64,000 nucleotides of DNA from the NCBI GenBank assembly GCA_001429255.1, contig LMJI01000001.1, positions 1,968,310-2,032,309 of the forward strand, in the 5' to 3' direction. Positions 35,568 to 44,385 of the stretch are shown here, in pieces. The notes under the pieces were generated by a model. That model saw only the letters and a list, made by a program, of their open reading frames with translations. It was not told where the DNA came from and did no database searches. The position numbers and the translations under genes are program-made. The first letter of the stretch is position 1. Each line of letters begins with the position of its first letter. The stretch is from Cellulomonas sp. Root930 (GTDB taxonomy: Bacteria > Actinomycetota > Actinomycetes > Actinomycetales > Cellulomonadaceae).

Positions 35568-36575
35568 GTGACTTCCCTGACGGCCTTCCCGCTGGCCGAT
35601 CCTGACCTGGCCGACCGGTTGGCCGTGCGGCTCGCGCTGGTCGAGGAGCGTCTGCGGGACGCGGTGACCAACGTGGACCCCCTGGCGGACGACGCGTCGC
35701 GCCACCTGGTGAACGCCGGCGGCAAGCGGCTGCGTCCGCTGCTCACCCTGCTGGCGGCCGAGCTGGGCGACGGGTCGCGGCGTGAGGTGGTCGATGCCGC
35801 GGTCGTCGTCGAGCTCACCCACCTGGCCACGCTCTACCACGACGACGTCATGGACTCCGCGCCGCTGCGCCGCGGCGCCCCGGCGGCGCACGAGGTCTGG
35901 GGCAACTCGGTCGCCATCCTCACCGGGGACCTGCTGTTCGCCCGGGCGTCGGCCACGGTGGCCGGGCTCGGCCCCGACGCGGTCCGCATCCAGGCCGCCA
36001 CGTTCGAGCGCCTGTGCCTCGGCCAGCTGCACGAGACGGTCGGCCCGCGGCCCGAGGACGACCGGGTCGCCCACTACCTGCAGGTGCTGGCGGACAAGAC
36101 CGCGTCCCTCATCGCCACGTCGGCCCGGTTCGGCGCGATGTTCGCGGGGTGCCGGCCCGACGTCGTGGCCACGGTCACGGGGTTCGGCGAGAAGATCGGC
36201 GTGGCGTTCCAGCTGGCGGACGACGTCATCGACCTCACCTCCGACGGTGACGTCACCGGCAAGACCCCCGGCACCGACCTGCGGGAGCGGGTGCCGACGA
36301 TGCCGGCGCTGCTCCTGCGCGCCCGCGCCGCCGGCCCGGACGCGACGGAGGAGGACCGGCGACTGGTCGCTCTCCTCGACGGCGACCTCTCCGGCGACGA
36401 CGACCTCGCCTCGGCTGTCGCCGCGCTGCGCGTGCACCCGGTGGTCGGTGAGACGCGCGACCGCGCGGTCGCGCTGGCGCAGGCCGCCGTCCGCGAGCTC
36501 GACCCGTTGCCGGCCGGTCCGGTGAAGGACGCCCTCGTATCGTTCGCGGACGCGCTGGTGGACCGCGCGTCCTGA
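35568..36575 (+). CDS. Polyprenyl diphosphate synthase (trans-type)
   Basis: The 335-residue enzyme extends isoprenoid chains by adding IPP. It has GGKRLRPLL (IPP binding), the first Asp-rich motif LYHDDVMDSAPLRRG (about residues 88-102) and the second QLADDVIDLTSD. Next to nuo and menJ, it most likely makes the menaquinone side chain, though chain length cannot be read from the sequence. The residue before the first Asp-rich motif is Leu-Tyr-His, so there is a bulky Tyr close to the pocket. The start is GTG. Confidence 0.9.
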   Translation: MTSLTAFPLADPDLADRLAVRLALVEERLRDAVTNVDPLADDASRHLVNAGGKRLRPLLTLLAAELGDGSRREVVDAAVVVELTHLATLYHDDVMDSAPLRRGAPAAHEVWGNSVAILTGDLLFARASATVAGLGPDAVRIQAATFERLCLGQLHETVGPRPEDDRVAHYLQVLADKTASLIATSARFGAMFAGCRPDVVATVTGFGEKIGVAFQLADDVIDLTSDGDVTGKTPGTDLRERVPTMPALLLRARAAGPDATEEDRRLVALLDGDLSGDDDLASAVAALRVHPVVGETRDRAVALAQAAVRELDPLPAGPVKDALVSFADALVDRAS

Positions 36576-36648
36576 GCCTGTCGCGGGAACGCGATCTGGC
36601 ACCATGGCCGCGCGGCCCCGCTCCGGGGACCGCAGCCGGAGGACCGCC

Positions 36649-38043
36649 GTGAGCACGACCCCGACCGAGCCGACAGCGGCGGTACAGACGCGTGCCGCCC
36701 GGCGCGCGACGAGCAGTGCTCCCGTCACGCCGGGATCGGTCGCCCCCGTCGGGGCGCGCGTGCTGGCGTACGCCCTCGACCTGCTCGTCGCGCTGGCCGC
36801 GGTGGGCCTCGGCTACGCGATCGCCGCGGCCACGTCGGCACCTCGGTCCGCTCTCCTGCCCGGCCTGCTGGGACTGCTGGTGGCGGTCGGCCAGTGGGTG
36901 GCGGAGGCTCGCACGGGCGCGACGGTCGGCGGCGCCGTGGTGGGCATCCGGACGGTGGCCGTCCCGACGGGCCGGCCCGCCGGCATGCTGGCGATCCTCG
37001 TCCGGCAGCTGGTCGTCGCGGCCGGTGCCCTCGCGTGCCTGGTGGGCCAGTGGGTCGTGGTGGCGTCCGGTGCGTGGGACCACAGCCCGGCGCAGCGGGG
37101 CTGGCACGACAAGGCGGCCGGCACGCTCGTCCTGCGCGCACGAGCCCTGCGGTCGCCGGTGGTCGGAGCGGGCACCACGGCGGCGTGGAACACCGCGGTC
37201 GCGCGGGCCGTCGGCCTGGGGCCACGCGAGCCGAGCCCATCCGTGCCGCCGGACGCCGTCGGCCAGGGGCCGCGTGAGCCGATCCCGTTCGTGCCGCCGC
37301 CGCCCGGGCCGGACGCCCCCGGCCTGGTCCGGAGCGCCCCGGACGACCGGACCCGAACCACCCCTGCACCCCTCGAGACCCCCGTCATCACGGGGATGCC
37401 CGGCGTCGACGCTCCACCACCCGCGGTCGAGGCGCCGGCGGCGGCGTCGGTCATCGACGCGCCGGACGCGCCGGCCCTCGACGTCCCCGCACCGCCGGTC
37501 GCAGCACCCGGCCTCCTCCCCGGCCCGCGCCCCGACCTCACGGGAGCCCCGCGCGTGCGTCCGGCCGACCCGGGCCTGGGCAAGCTCCAGCGTCTCGCCG
37601 ACGCGCCGGTGGTGCGTCCTGCGGACCCGGGGCTCGACGACCCGGAGCCGGCGGATGTCGGTCTGGGCGACCTGGAGCACACCCGGCTGCGTCCGTCGGC
37701 CCCGGCGCCCCGCGTCCACCTGCACCTGCGGTTCGACACCGGCGAGGAGCTCGACGTCGAGGGCGACGGGCTCGTCGGACGCAGCCCGGCCGCGGAGCCG
37801 GGGATCGCCCACGTGGTGTCGATCGACGACCCCGACCGGTCGATCTCGAGGGTCCACCTCGCGTTCGGACCGGAGCCCGGCGGTCGGCGCCTGTGGGTCC
37901 TGGACCGCGGGTCGACCAACGGCACGGTGCTCGTCGGCCCGGACGGCACGAGCGTCGCGCTGCCCCCGGGCACGCGGGCGGTGGTCGAGCGCGGGTGGAC
38001 CGTGCGGTTCGGCCGGCGGAGCCTGCTGGTCCAGGACGGTTGA
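36649..38043 (+). CDS. RDD membrane domain plus C-terminal FHA domain protein
   Basis: The 464-residue protein has an N-terminal RDD domain with about three helices (residues 25-145; ARVLAYALDLLVALAAVG, GATVGGAVVGIRTV, RGWHDKAAGTLVL). A long Pro/Ala-rich linker with two VRPADPGL repeats follows, then a C-terminal FHA domain (about 375-464) with GRS, ISRVHLAF and GSTNGT. FHA domains bind phosphothreonine. The PP2C phosphatase gene follows directly, suggesting a membrane phospho-signalling pair. The GTG start follows GGAGG by six bases. Confidence 0.88.
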   Translation: MSTTPTEPTAAVQTRAARRATSSAPVTPGSVAPVGARVLAYALDLLVALAAVGLGYAIAAATSAPRSALLPGLLGLLVAVGQWVAEARTGATVGGAVVGIRTVAVPTGRPAGMLAILVRQLVVAAGALACLVGQWVVVASGAWDHSPAQRGWHDKAAGTLVLRARALRSPVVGAGTTAAWNTAVARAVGLGPREPSPSVPPDAVGQGPREPIPFVPPPPGPDAPGLVRSAPDDRTRTTPAPLETPVITGMPGVDAPPPAVEAPAAASVIDAPDAPALDVPAPPVAAPGLLPGPRPDLTGAPRVRPADPGLGKLQRLADAPVVRPADPGLDDPEPADVGLGDLEHTRLRPSAPAPRVHLHLRFDTGEELDVEGDGLVGRSPAAEPGIAHVVSIDDPDRSISRVHLAFGPEPGGRRLWVLDRGSTNGTVLVGPDGTSVALPPGTRAVVERGWTVRFGRRSLLVQDG

Positions 38044-38068
38044 CCTGCATCGCGGCTGCGCCGACCCG

Positions 38069-38074
38069 TAGCAT
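38069..38074 (+). promoter_or_regulatory. -10 element before a short upstream reading frame
   Basis: TAGCAT lies seven bases before a GTG that opens a 17-codon frame overlapping the PP2C start. It may drive a separate transcript for the phosphatase. Confidence 0.42.
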
Positions 38075-38081
38075 GGCCGCC

Positions 38082-38135
38082 GTGAGGACCCCGACCGCCC
38101 AGCGACGACGCCGGGCCGCGGGGGCGCGCCGATGA
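38082..38135 (+). CDS. Possible Arg-rich leader peptide of the PP2C gene
   Basis: A GTG-initiated 17-residue frame ([17 protein letters not shown]) has a -10 element seven bases upstream and ends in a TGA that overlaps the PP2C ATG as ATGA. The PP2C gene has only a weak GGGGGCG ribosome-binding site, so translation of this short frame could deliver ribosomes to it. It may also be chance coding; there is no homology to judge by. Confidence 0.3.
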   Translation: MRTPTAQRRRRAAGARR

Positions 38136-38863
38136 TCGAGGACCGGGTGCGACTGGACGTCGGTGTCGCGACGGCGCGAGGACAGCGGGCTCGCAACGAG
38201 GACTTCCACTGGGCAGCCGACGGGGTGTACCTCGTGGCGGACGGCATGGGTGGGCACGAGGCCGGCGACGTGGCCAGCCGCACGGCGATCGAGGTGCTCC
38301 GGGGTCTGGCGGTCGGCACCCCGGGACCCGACGACGCGCGCCGGACGGTCCGTCAGGCGCACTCCGCGGTCCGGGACCTCCCGGCGACCACGGGACGGCG
38401 CCCGGGCACCACTGCGACCGGCGTCGTGCTGACCGAGCACGGCGACACCCCGTGCTGGCTCGTCGTCAACGTGGGGGACTCGCGCACCTACCGGATGGCG
38501 GGCGGCGTGCTCGAGCAGGTCACGCTCGACCACTCGGAGGTCGCGGAGCTGGTGGCCAGCGGGATCGTGCCCGCCGACGAGGCGAGCCGCCACCCGCGAC
38601 GGAACGTGGTGACGCGGGTGCTCGGCGGCGGCGCCACGCAGGTCGAGCCCGACGTCTGGCTGCTCCCGGTGAGCCCGGGCGACCGCATGCTGGTGTGCTC
38701 CGACGGCCTCACGGACGAGCTGTCGGACGCGCGCATCGAGGCCGAGCTGCGAGCCGAGGACGCGGCTCAGCCCGCGGCGGACCGGCTGGTGGCGGCGGCC
38801 CTCGCGGCCGGTGGGCACGACAACATCACGGTCATCGTGGTGGACGCGACGCTGCGGCGCTGA
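38132..38863 (+). CDS. PP2C-type serine/threonine phosphatase
   Basis: The 243-residue metal-dependent phosphatase has the PP2C motifs: [28 protein letters not shown] (metal Asp and Gly, about residues 34-48), [32 protein letters not shown] and [12 protein letters not shown]. It resembles the soluble catalytic core of actinobacterial PstP but lacks a membrane segment. It likely removes phosphates from Thr/Ser on partners of the neighbouring FHA protein (inference). Its 3' end overlaps rarD by 32 bases in opposite orientation. Confidence 0.92.
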   Translation: MIEDRVRLDVGVATARGQRARNEDFHWAADGVYLVADGMGGHEAGDVASRTAIEVLRGLAVGTPGPDDARRTVRQAHSAVRDLPATTGRRPGTTATGVVLTEHGDTPCWLVVNVGDSRTYRMAGGVLEQVTLDHSEVAELVASGIVPADEASRHPRRNVVTRVLGGGATQVEPDVWLLPVSPGDRMLVCSDGLTDELSDARIEAELRAEDAAQPAADRLVAAALAAGGHDNITVIVVDATLRR

Positions 38864-39803
38864 CGTCGGCCGCGCGACGGCTGAGCCGTTGGGCGTGACC
38901 GTGGCGGATGCCGTCGACCGTGAGGATGCCGAGCGCCACCCACACGAGCGCGAAGCCCCACCAGCGCGCGGCCGGCATCTGCTCGTGCAGGACAAGGACT
39001 CCGATGAGGAACTGCAGGGTCGGCGCGATGTACTGCAGCAGCCCGATCATCGACAGGGGGAGCCGTCGGGCAGCCGTGTTGAAGAGCAGCAGCGGGATGG
39101 ACGTGACGATGCCGGACGACGCGAGGACCAGGGCGTGCCCGAGCCCCTCGGTCTCGAACGTCCCCTCGCCGACCGCGCCCAGCCAGACCAGGTAGCCGAG
39201 CGCCACGGGGAACAGGACGAGGGTCTCGACCGCCAGACCCGGCACCGCGCCGACAGTGCGCCCCACGCGGTTCTTCAGCAGCCCGTAGAACCCGAAGCTC
39301 AGGGCGAGGGTCAGCGCGATCCAGGGCAGCTGCCCGTAGCCCGCGGTGATGATCACCACCGCGGCGGCCCCGAACCCGAGCGCCACCCACTGCACCGCGC
39401 GCAGCCGCTCGCGCAGCACGACGACCGCGAGCGTCACGGTCACGAGCGGGTTGATGAAGTAGCCCAGGGCGGTGTCGACGACGCGGTCGGTGAGGATCCC
39501 GAACACGAACACCAGCCAGTTGACGGCGAGCAGGACGGCCGCGATCGCGAGCACGCCGAGGGTCCGCCGGTTGCGCAGCGCCGCGACGAACGTGCCCCAC
39601 GTGCGGGTGACCATCAGCAGGAGGAGGCAGAACAGCAGGGACCAGACGACGCGGTGCGCGATGATCTCGACCGCGCCGGCGGGCTGCAGCAGCGGGAAGT
39701 ACAGGGGGAGCACGCCCCACAGGACGTAGGCGCCGACGCCGGTCGCCAGGCCGAGGCCGTCGAGGGGGGTGGCCGCCGGTCGCGTGGCGGGGGAGTCGGT
39801 CAC
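38832..39803 (-). CDS. rarD: EamA family transporter RarD
   Basis: The 323-residue inner-membrane protein has ten predicted helices in two EamA repeats. It carries the RarD signature: [18 protein letters not shown] near the start, [13 protein letters not shown], and [21 protein letters not shown]. RarD belongs to the drug/metabolite superfamily and its substrate is not settled. The GTG start has TAGGCT six bases upstream and no ribosome-binding site. It converges on the PP2C gene. Confidence 0.9.
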   Translation of the reverse strand: MTDSPATRPAATPLDGLGLATGVGAYVLWGVLPLYFPLLQPAGAVEIIAHRVVWSLLFCLLLLMVTRTWGTFVAALRNRRTLGVLAIAAVLLAVNWLVFVFGILTDRVVDTALGYFINPLVTVTLAVVVLRERLRAVQWVALGFGAAAVVIITAGYGQLPWIALTLALSFGFYGLLKNRVGRTVGAVPGLAVETLVLFPVALGYLVWLGAVGEGTFETEGLGHALVLASSGIVTSIPLLLFNTAARRLPLSMIGLLQYIAPTLQFLIGVLVLHEQMPAARWWGFALVWVALGILTVDGIRHGHAQRLSRRAADVSAAASRPPR

Positions 39804-39809
39804 CAGCAG

Positions 39810-39815
39810 AGCCTA
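39810..39815 (-). promoter_or_regulatory. -10 element, probably leaderless
   Basis: On the minus strand TAGGCT lies six bases before the GTG of rarD, again placing the transcript start at the start codon. Confidence 0.5.
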
Positions 39816-39823
39816 GGTCCCTG

Positions 39824-39852
39824 TTGACGCGTCGGGAGACCTCCCCTAGTGT
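39824..39852 (+). promoter_or_regulatory. Promoter of the alpha-amylase gene
   Basis: TTGACG (39824-39829) and TAGTGT (39847-39852) are 17 bases apart, a close match to the vegetative consensus. Transcription would start near 39859, leaving a leader of about 245 bases before the amylase start. Confidence 0.65.
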
Positions 39853-39855
39853 CCG

Positions 39856-39895
39856 GTTGCAGCAAGTTTCACCGGCGTTGCAGGGCGTGTTACAG
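39856..39895 (+). promoter_or_regulatory. Direct repeats at the amylase transcription start
   Basis: GTTGCAG occurs at 39856-39862 and 39877-39883 (21 bases apart) and GTTACAG at 39889-39895. The first is part of TTGCAGCAA, a nearly symmetric element like those bound by MalR/LacI-type repressors of starch genes in Streptomyces. Placed over the transcript start, they suggest repression in the absence of maltodextrins (inference). Confidence 0.42.
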
Positions 39896-40105
39896 CGCGA
39901 TGCTCCGCCGGTCCAGCGCGCCCTCCACCGGGTTCCGGCGGTCGGCACACCTCCTCCCGGGACCGGTCCCGCCGGTCCCACCCGCGTTGCCGTGCGCCGC
40001 CACCACCCGGTGCGCGTCGGGCGGATGCAGGTCGGTCCCGCGACGGTGCGGTGACCGCGAGCGGCTCGACGACGTCGTCGAGCCCCACCTCGAGGAGTGC
40101 ACCAC
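39896..40105 (+). other. Long untranslated leader of the amylase gene
   Basis: No credible gene is seen between rarD and the amylase. The leader holds CCGCCGG/CCGGCGG (39905-39941), the 12-base palindrome GGGACCGGTCCC (39959-39970), a 22-base palindrome (40063-40084) and GAGGAG (40092-40097) as ribosome-binding site. Confidence 0.6.
40063..40084. repeat. Perfect 22-base palindrome before the amylase start
   Basis: GGCTCGACGAC is followed directly by its exact reverse complement. It ends eight bases before the ribosome-binding site. With no loop it is more natural as a DNA-binding site than as an RNA hairpin, though an RNA stem with an opened centre could sequester translation signals. Confidence 0.7.
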
Positions 40106-41899
40106 GTGTCTGACCACCCGATCCACGTCCGACCGCGCCGAGCCGCCCTCGGCGCCCTGCTCGCCGCGGTCCTGACCCTCGCCGGGCTGACCGCCGCGGG
40201 CCTGTCCACCGCCCCGCCCGCCGCAGCCGCACCCGCGACGATGCGCCCGGCCGCCAACCTGTTCCAGTGGACCTGGAACGCGATCGCGCAGGAGTGCACC
40301 ACCCAGCTGGGCCCCGCCGGCTACGGCTACGTCCAGACCTCGCCCCCCAACGAGCACGTGGTGCTCGCGGGCCAGTGGTGGACCTCCTACCAGCCGGTCA
40401 GCTACAAGGTGGCGTCCAAGCTGGGCACCCGCGCCGAGTACAAGGCCATGATCGACACCTGCCGCACGGCGGGCGTCTCGGTCATCACCGACGTCGTCGT
40501 CAACCACATGTCCGGCCAGACCAGCGCCGGCACCGGGTGGGCGGGCACCGCGTACTCCGAGGAGCGCTATCCCGGACCCGAGGGCGGCTACGGCCCCCAG
40601 GACTTCCACTCCTGCAAGACCAACATCAGCAACTACACCGACCGCTACCAGGTGCAGAACTGCCGGCTGGTGGGGCTGCAGGACCTCGACACGGGCAGCG
40701 ACTACGTCCGCTCGGAGATCGCCGCCTACCTCAACGACCTCATCTCGCTGGGCGTCCGCGGCTTCCGGGTCGACGCGTCCAAGCACATCGCCGCCGTCGA
40801 CCTGGAGGCGATCCGGGGCAAGCTCACCGACCAGAGCGTCTACATCGAGCACGAGGTGATCGCGGGCGGCGGCGAGCCGATCCAGCCGGCGGAGTACTTC
40901 GGCTCTGGCGACTCCAACGAGTTCACCTACTCCCGGAACCTCAAGTCGGTGTTCCAGAGCGGCAACCTGTCCTCGCTCGGCGGGCTCAAGGACCAGTCCT
41001 GGCTGCTCCCGACCGACAGGGCCGCCGTGTTCGTCGACAACCACGACACCGAGCGCAACGGCGAGACCCTGAGCTACAAGAACGGGTCGGACTACCGCCT
41101 GGCCAACGTGTTCGCGCTCAGCTACCCGTACGGCTGGCCGACGGTGTACTCGGGCTACGCGTTCAGCAGCAACGACACCGGTGCGCCCCAGCAGGGCAAC
41201 GGCAAGGTGAACGACGCCGTCTGCGGGCAGGGCACCTGGACCTGCGCGCACCGGTGGAACGAGACCGCGCACATGGTCGGCTTCCGCAACGCGGTCGGCA
41301 CCGCGGCCCTGACCAACGTCTGGAGCGACGGCGGCCGGTTGGCGTACGGGCGCGGGTCGCTCGGGTACGTGGCGATCAACCGCAACGGCTCGGCCCTGCA
41401 GCGCACGTTCCAGACGTCCCTGCCGGCCGGGCGGTACTGCGACGTGATCAGCGGCGCGACGACCAGCGGCGGCTGCTCGGGCACCACGGTCACCGTGGCG
41501 TCCGGCGGCTCGGCGACGTTCACTGTGCCCGCCAACGGCTCGGTGGCCCTGCACGTCGGCCAGCCGGCTGGAGGGACGGCGACCCCCACACCGACGCCGA
41601 CGACGGCATCGCAGGTCTCCTTCGGCGTCAACGCGACGACGACCTGGGGCCAGAACGTCTTCGTCGTGGGTGACCGCGCGGAGCTGGGCAGCTGGAACCC
41701 GGCGAGCGCGATCGCGCTCTCGTCGGCCACCTACCCGGTCTGGCGCGCGTCGGTGACCCTCCCGGCCGGCACGGTCGTCCAGTACAAGTACGTGCGCAAG
41801 GAGTCGACCGGGGCCGTCACGTGGGAGTCCGGAGCCAACCGGACGGTGACGGTGCCCGCGAGCGGGGTGCTCACCCTGTCCGACACCTGGCGCAGCTAG
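40106..41899 (+). CDS. Secreted alpha-amylase (GH13) with CBM20 starch-binding domain
   Basis: The 597-residue enzyme has an N-terminal signal peptide (PRRAALGALLAAVLTLAG..., cleavage near residue 43), then a catalytic barrel starting FQWTWNAIAQEC, like Streptomyces and animal amylases. The catalytic residues are Asp223 (GFRVDASKH), Glu250 (IEHEVI) and Asp314 (FVDNHDTER). The beta-domain follows to about 480. After a short Thr/Pro linker a CBM20 (about 503-597; FGVNATTTWGQNVFVVGD, ELGSWNP) binds raw starch. It cleaves starch outside the cell. The start is GTG, eight bases after GAGGAG. Confidence 0.94.
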   Translation: MSDHPIHVRPRRAALGALLAAVLTLAGLTAAGLSTAPPAAAAPATMRPAANLFQWTWNAIAQECTTQLGPAGYGYVQTSPPNEHVVLAGQWWTSYQPVSYKVASKLGTRAEYKAMIDTCRTAGVSVITDVVVNHMSGQTSAGTGWAGTAYSEERYPGPEGGYGPQDFHSCKTNISNYTDRYQVQNCRLVGLQDLDTGSDYVRSEIAAYLNDLISLGVRGFRVDASKHIAAVDLEAIRGKLTDQSVYIEHEVIAGGGEPIQPAEYFGSGDSNEFTYSRNLKSVFQSGNLSSLGGLKDQSWLLPTDRAAVFVDNHDTERNGETLSYKNGSDYRLANVFALSYPYGWPTVYSGYAFSSNDTGAPQQGNGKVNDAVCGQGTWTCAHRWNETAHMVGFRNAVGTAALTNVWSDGGRLAYGRGSLGYVAINRNGSALQRTFQTSLPAGRYCDVISGATTSGGCSGTTVTVASGGSATFTVPANGSVALHVGQPAGGTATPTPTPTTASQVSFGVNATTTWGQNVFVVGDRAELGSWNPASAIALSSATYPVWRASVTLPAGTVVQYKYVRKESTGAVTWESGANRTVTVPASGVLTLSDTWRS

Positions 41900-41905
41900 A
41901 ACCGT

Positions 41906-41935
41906 CCCGGGCGCCGAGCTGGTGCGGCGCCCGGG
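41906..41935 (+). terminator. Terminator of the amylase gene
   Basis: CCCGGGCGCCG and its exact complement form an 11-base stem with an 8-base loop, six bases after the amylase stop. No U-run follows, as is usual at high GC. Confidence 0.7.
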
Positions 41936-42155
41936 CACCGGACGGGGGTGGCGTCGAGCGCGTGGAGGTGTGCGGCGCCACCCCTTCGCGCGTCTCACGT
42001 CTGTCCAGATGCTGGCAGGCGACCAAGGGGCGTCTGACCCGCGGTCCTACACTGGCACCGAGCACAGCCCTGCACCGTGTCGTCGGTCGCGCCGGAATCC
42101 GATGCGACGCCACGCGTCCCGCAGGGCTCCCCTGATCGGAAGGCACCCGCGTCCC
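41936..42155 (+). other. Intergenic region and promoter before the ferredoxin-NADP reductase
   Basis: The stretch shows TACACT (42048-42053) as a possible -10 element with no clear -35, then about 95 bases of leader and a GGAAGG near 42138. No other gene is supported. Confidence 0.4.
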
Positions 42156-43529
42156 GTGAGCACCCCGACTCTGCGAGTGGCCGTCGTCGGCGCTGGCCCG
42201 GCCGGCATCTACGCCGCCGACATCCTGTCGAAGACCGACCTCGACGTCAGCATCGACCTCTTCGAGCGCCTGCCCGCGCCGTTCGGCCTCGTGCGCTACG
42301 GCGTCGCGCCCGACCACCCCCGCATCAAGCAGATCATCGTGGCGCTGCACAAGGTGCTGGAGCGCGGTGACATCCGCCTGCTCGCCAACGTCGACTACGG
42401 CACCGACCTCAAGCTCGACGACCTGCGCCAGTTCTACGACGCGGTCATCTTCTCGACGGGCTCCATCCGCGACGCCGCGCTGCCGGTCCCGGGCATCGAG
42501 CTCGAGGGCTCCTACGGCGCCGCCGACTTCGTGTCCTGGTACGACGGCCACCCCGACGTGCCGCGCACCTGGCCGCTGAACGCGCAGCACGTCGCGGTCC
42601 TCGGCGCGGGCAACGTGGCGCTCGACGTGGCCCGCATCCTGTCCAAGCACGCCGACGACCTGCTGCCCACCGAGCTGCCCGCCAACGTCTACGAGATCCT
42701 CAAGGCCTCGCCGGTGACGGACGTGCACGTGTTCGCGCGCCGCGGCCCGGCCCAGGTCAAGTTCTCGCCGCTCGAGCTGCGCGAGCTCGGTCACGTCCCG
42801 GACGTCGACGTCATCGTCTACCCCGAAGACTTCGACTTCGACGAGGGCTCGATGGCGGCCATCCACTCCTCGAACCAGACCAAGCAGGTGGTCAAGACCC
42901 TGACGGACTGGACCCTGAAGGAGCCGGAGGAGAACACCGCGAGCCGGCGCATCCACCTGCACTTCCTGCACAAGCCGGTCGAGATCCTGGGCGACGACGG
43001 CCGCGTCGTCGGCGTCCGCACCGAGCGCACCGCCCTGAACGGCGACGGCAACGTCACGGGCACGGGCCAGCTGCACGACTGGCCGGTCGAGGCCGTGTAC
43101 CGCGCGGTCGGCTACTTCGGCTCACCGCTGGTGGACATCCCGTTCGACGACGTCGCCGGCGTGATCCCCAACCGCGAGGGCCGCGTCGTCGACGTCGACG
43201 GCGAGCACCTGCCCGGCGTGTACGCGACCGGCTGGATCAAGCGCGGGCCCGTCGGCCTCATCGGGCACACCAAGTCGGACGCGTCGGAGACCATCCGCCA
43301 CCTGGGCGAGGACGTCGCAGACGGCGGCGAGGCGTTCTACACGGCCACCGACCGCGATCCCGAGGCGGTCACCGAGTTCCTGCACGGCCGCGGCGTCGAC
43401 GTGATCACCTGGCAGGGCTGGGAGCTCCTCGACGCCTACGAGCGCTCGCTCGGCGAGCCGCACGGCCGCGAGCGCGTGAAGCTCGTCCCGCGCGACGAGA
43501 TGGTGAACGTGTCCCTCGGCCGCGACTGA
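42156..43529 (+). CDS. fprA: Ferredoxin/flavodoxin-NADP+ reductase, adrenodoxin-reductase type
   Basis: The 457-residue flavoenzyme moves electrons between NADPH and ferredoxins. It has the FAD site VVGAGPAGIYAADIL, the LFERLPAPFGLVRYGVAPDHP segment, the NADPH site VLGAGNVALDVARIL with VFARRGPAQ, and the C-terminal FAD contact GWIKRGPVGLIGHTKSDA. It matches FprA of mycobacteria and mitochondrial adrenodoxin reductase. The GTG start (VSTPTLRVAVVGAG) sits close before the FAD motif. It is followed by a strong bidirectional terminator. Confidence 0.93.
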   Translation: MSTPTLRVAVVGAGPAGIYAADILSKTDLDVSIDLFERLPAPFGLVRYGVAPDHPRIKQIIVALHKVLERGDIRLLANVDYGTDLKLDDLRQFYDAVIFSTGSIRDAALPVPGIELEGSYGAADFVSWYDGHPDVPRTWPLNAQHVAVLGAGNVALDVARILSKHADDLLPTELPANVYEILKASPVTDVHVFARRGPAQVKFSPLELRELGHVPDVDVIVYPEDFDFDEGSMAAIHSSNQTKQVVKTLTDWTLKEPEENTASRRIHLHFLHKPVEILGDDGRVVGVRTERTALNGDGNVTGTGQLHDWPVEAVYRAVGYFGSPLVDIPFDDVAGVIPNREGRVVDVDGEHLPGVYATGWIKRGPVGLIGHTKSDASETIRHLGEDVADGGEAFYTATDRDPEAVTEFLHGRGVDVITWQGWELLDAYERSLGEPHGRERVKLVPRDEMVNVSLGRD

Positions 43530-43544
43530 CCCCGTCTGACCACG

Positions 43545-43592
43545 CGACGTCCGAGGAAGTGGCTGCTCCAGCGCTCACTTCCTCGGACGTCG
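43545..43592. terminator. Bidirectional terminator
   Basis: A perfect 17-base inverted repeat (arms 43545-43561 and 43576-43592, CGACGTCCGAGGAAGTG and its complement) with a 14-base loop fills the gap between convergent fprA and the ABC ATPase gene. Confidence 0.8.
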
Positions 43593-43596
43593 TCGT

Positions 43597-44381
<785 letters not shown>

Positions 44382-44385
<4 letters not shown>

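Noticed and set aside
39849..40175. A 108-residue frame between rarD and the amylase gene
   Set aside because: It starts inside the amylase promoter, has no ribosome-binding site and overlaps the amylase start. The composition is Arg/Pro/Cys-rich noise.
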